A stretch of DNA of 64,000 nucleotides from positions 50,423-114,422 of the forward strand of contig NZ_FWYB01000012.1 of NCBI RefSeq assembly GCF_900176505.1, read 5' to 3'. Shown here one piece after another: positions 61,648 to 64,000 of the stretch. Each line of letters opens with the position of its first letter. Positions within the stretch are counted from its first letter, which is position 1. This DNA is from Pedobacter nyackensis (lineage in GTDB: Bacteria > Bacteroidota > Bacteroidia > Sphingobacteriales > Sphingobacteriaceae). A program made the position numbers and the translations under genes. The notes under the pieces were generated by a model. The model saw only the letters and a program-made list of their open reading frames with translations. It had not been told where the DNA came from and made no database searches.

Positions 61648-63426
61648 ATGGAAAATATTCAAACAGTACGAAATACAACACAATCCTTATTGCCGCTTAC
61701 CAGCTCTTCTCATGCTCATCAATCCTATAATATTGTCCCAACTTTTAGTACGCAATATGCAGTACAAGCGGGTTATGATTCATTGGCTCAAAGTTTATTA
61801 GCTGAAAAGGCTGTAATAATCGATGGTTTTGGTGGTGTATTATGGGAATCGTTCCGAATGAATTTACAGCAGCACTTTGACCGGTACGGCAAAAGAGTAT
61901 CGTGGCATAATATAGATTCCTGCTTAAAAACTCCTGAACAAATAAACGAAATGATTGCCCCTAATTTAAATGGCAACGATCCTGTATTTGGGAAGAAATA
62001 TGTAGGCAACCTGATTGATTTCTTTGACGAAGAAAAAATAAAGTCATTAACGTGCAGTAACGATGTTGATTTATGCATTGTTTACGGAACGGGAGCGATG
62101 TTAAGTAATTGGCAGGGTCCTCTTATTTATGTGGATGTTCCAAAAAATGAAATTAAGTATCGCATGTGGGCTAAGAGTATTACAAACCTCGGGGCGATAG
62201 ATGTATTTGAGAATACTCAGATGTACAAACGGTTCTATTTTGTTGACTGGCCTGTATTAAACAAACATAAAGAACTACTGCTTTCTAAGCTTGATTATGT
62301 AGTTGATGAGCAACGTATAAATGAAATTACCTGGATGCGAGGAGAATATTTCAGGAACACACTGGATGCCATGTTTGAACAACCTTTTAGAGCCAGGCCC
62401 TGGTTTGAAGCGGGGGTGTGGGGCGGAAATTGGATGAAGAAAAACATTAAAGAGCTGCCTCAGGATGAGGTAAATTATGCCTGGTCTTTTGAATTAATTG
62501 TGCCTGAAAATGGAATCGTGCTGGAAGGTAATAAACATCTGTTGGAGATTTCTTTCGATTTTCTTTTGTTCCGAAATAATCATAAACTGTTGGGAAAAGC
62601 GGCTCATAGGTTCGGTAATGAATTCCCAATACGTTTCGATTTTCTGGATACCTATGATGGAGGCAATCTTTCTATTCAGTGTCATCCAAGAACCAAATAT
62701 ATCCAGGAGCATTTCGGAGAAACATTTACCCAGGATGAGACTTACTACATCTTAGATTGCGAGCCAGACGCCGATGTTTATTTAGGCTTTCAGGATGATA
62801 TTAATCCGGATGAGTTCAAACAAGCATTGCTTGATGCGCAGAACAATGGCGTAGAAATGCCAGTAGAAAAGTATGTGCAAAAGTACAAGGCGCATAAACA
62901 CGATTTATTCCTTATTCCGAACGGAACCGTTCATGCTTCGGGCAAAAATAATATGGTGCTGGAAATTAGCAGTACGCCATACATTTTTACGTTTAAAATG
63001 TACGATTGGCTTCGTCTGGATCTTAATGGCAGCCCGCGTCCCATCAATATAGAACATGCTTTTAATAATCTATATTTTGACCGAAAAGGTGATTATGTTG
63101 CGCAAGAGTTGATTTCGCACCCTATAGTAATAAAAGAATGGCCAGAGGGCAAATTGATGAAGCTGCCTACTCATGCAGAACATTTTTACACTGTTGACCG
63201 ATATGAGTTTACGGGAGAAACGGTTATTGCTACACAAGGACAATGTCATATATGCATGTTGGTTGAAGGAGCATCAGTTGAGATAACGGTTGGAAACAAC
63301 AATACTGTATTTCAATATGCCGAAACATTTGTGATTCCTGCTGCGATAGAACAGTATACCGTTCGCAATCAAGGAACACAAAAAGCCTTTTTAGTTGTCG
63401 CTTATGTAAAGGATAATCATTGCTAA
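61648..63426 (+). CDS. phosphomannose isomerase-like protein with degenerate kinase-like N-terminus
   Basis: The C-terminal half (from about residue 240) is a class I mannose-6-phosphate isomerase-type cupin: FEAGVWGGNWMKKN, zinc-ligand candidates in QCHP (Gln344, His346), Glu364 in DETYY, and His429 in NGTVHASG. The N-terminal 230 residues resemble a nucleoside/phosphoribulokinase-type domain, but the P-loop is degenerate (VIIDGFGGVLWESF at 56-69, no GKS/T). At 592 aa it is longer than normal PMI. It interconverts mannose-6-phosphate or a similar sugar phosphate with fructose-6-phosphate; the N-terminal role is unknown. Operon with GntR and MFS. Confidence 0.85.
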   Translation: MENIQTVRNTTQSLLPLTSSSHAHQSYNIVPTFSTQYAVQAGYDSLAQSLLAEKAVIIDGFGGVLWESFRMNLQQHFDRYGKRVSWHNIDSCLKTPEQINEMIAPNLNGNDPVFGKKYVGNLIDFFDEEKIKSLTCSNDVDLCIVYGTGAMLSNWQGPLIYVDVPKNEIKYRMWAKSITNLGAIDVFENTQMYKRFYFVDWPVLNKHKELLLSKLDYVVDEQRINEITWMRGEYFRNTLDAMFEQPFRARPWFEAGVWGGNWMKKNIKELPQDEVNYAWSFELIVPENGIVLEGNKHLLEISFDFLLFRNNHKLLGKAAHRFGNEFPIRFDFLDTYDGGNLSIQCHPRTKYIQEHFGETFTQDETYYILDCEPDADVYLGFQDDINPDEFKQALLDAQNNGVEMPVEKYVQKYKAHKHDLFLIPNGTVHASGKNNMVLEISSTPYIFTFKMYDWLRLDLNGSPRPINIEHAFNNLYFDRKGDYVAQELISHPIVIKEWPEGKLMKLPTHAEHFYTVDRYEFTGETVIATQGQCHICMLVEGASVEITVGNNNTVFQYAETFVIPAAIEQYTVRNQGTQKAFLVVAYVKDNHC

Positions 63427-63484
63427 AACCCGAATTCCAATTGACCTATTAAAAAACGAACCACGTTTAAGAACTAAAACTATT

Positions 63485-64000
63485 ATGGAAACAAAAGGAA
63501 CAAATTACTTTATTTTTCTCATCACGCTTATTGCAGCATTGGGAGGATTTTTATTTGGTTTTGATATGGCTGTAGTGAGCGGTATTATTGAGCCGTTAAA
63601 ATTGCAATATGGATTATCCTCCGCACAGGAAGGATGGTTTGTATCTTGTGCTTTATTGGGTTGTATTGTTGGTGTGGCTTTTTCTGGGTATCTCAGCGAT
63701 AAAATTGGCCGAAGAAAAGTCTTGTTTATTGCTGCTGTATTGTTTTTAATCAGTGCCATTGGTTTTTCGGTTTCAGCGGAATATGCAATGTTAATTTTCT
63801 TCCGTGTACTTGCTGGTGTAGCTGTAGGTGTAGCCTCTAATGTTTCACCGCTTTATATTTCAGAGGTAGCACCTTCTAAAAAAAGAGGTCAGTTGGTCGT
63901 TTTTTATCAACTTGCTATTACTGTTGGGATCCTGGCAGCTTATATTAGTAATTTATTTTTACAACGTTACGCTACCTATGCAGGGGCTGGCGATGGTATA
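63485..64000 (+). CDS. sugar porter family MFS transporter, N-terminal part
   Basis: ATG at 63485 opens a frame that runs off the window. The visible 172 residues hold five hydrophobic helices with GGFLFGFDMAVVSGIIEPL, GYLSDKIGRRKVLFI and PLYISEVAPSKKRGQL, hallmarks of sugar porters. It follows the isomerase by 58 nt in the same orientation, so it is probably cotranscribed and imports the sugar that the isomerase handles. It is a second porter, distinct from the one at 53353 (sequence differs at many positions). Confidence 0.9.
   Translation, partial: METKGTNYFIFLITLIAALGGFLFGFDMAVVSGIIEPLKLQYGLSSAQEGWFVSCALLGCIVGVAFSGYLSDKIGRRKVLFIAAVLFLISAIGFSVSAEYAMLIFFRVLAGVAVGVASNVSPLYISEVAPSKKRGQLVVFYQLAITVGILAAYISNLFLQRYATYAGAGDGI

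Noticed and set aside
1..64000. CRISPR arrays, rRNA and tRNA genes
   Set aside because: No regularly spaced repeats and no cloverleaf or rRNA signature was noticed on either strand; absence cannot be proven by eye.

Overview
The window comes from a member of the Bacteroidota, most likely a Sphingobacteriaceae relative (Pedobacter/Sphingobacterium type). It carries two SusC/SusD pairs, a type IX secretion CHU_C C-terminal domain and a serine palmitoyltransferase close to the Sphingobacterium type. Promoters fit the Bacteroidota TTTG-N19-TAnnTTTG pattern, start codons have no Shine-Dalgarno sequence, and AraC/GntR-controlled polysaccharide utilisation genes are present. No rRNA, tRNA, CRISPR array or insertion sequence was seen.

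Layout. 1-5.5 kb: the tail of an Rpn-family nuclease gene, a secreted beta-helix protein, an ADPRibase-Mn-like phosphoesterase, a six-hairpin glycosidase-like protein, then a 44-residue peptide gene next to an unknown 145-aa gene whose end overlaps an Rpn relic. 5.57-17.5 kb: one tight, GC-rich, minus-strand operon: susC, susD, three tandem DoxX-like membrane proteins, a flavoprotein and a YeiH-type putative sulfate exporter. Its ~280-nt leader has a perfect Bacteroidota promoter, a dyad and a 36-codon leader peptide with three consecutive cysteine codons inside a hairpin. I read it as a cysteine/sulfur-responsive import operon, the most interesting item here. 17.6-27.5 kb: an aldo/keto reductase, two hypotheticals, two full-length Rpn genes with matching upstream elements, a T9SS adhesin without a normal start codon, and small genes. 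27.6-38.6 kb: a DUF2652 cyclase-like protein, methyltransferases, a serine palmitoyltransferase/double-methyltransferase operon, a YoaK membrane protein, a Crp/Fnr regulator, a TPR protein and hypotheticals.

38.7-64 kb: a TonB siderophore-type receptor with a Fur/DtxR-like dyad over its promoter, a GH29 fucosidase, an AraC regulator and a polysaccharide utilisation locus (SusC, SusD, GH88, DUF2264, GH97, sugar MFS, DUF5107-TPR, GH2). This is followed by a GntR regulator, a phosphomannose isomerase fused to a kinase-like domain and a second sugar MFS cut by the window end. Outer-membrane SusCD imports oligosaccharides, periplasmic exo-glycosidases cut them, MFS carriers take up monosaccharides, and the isomerase suggests mannose or a related sugar as a product.
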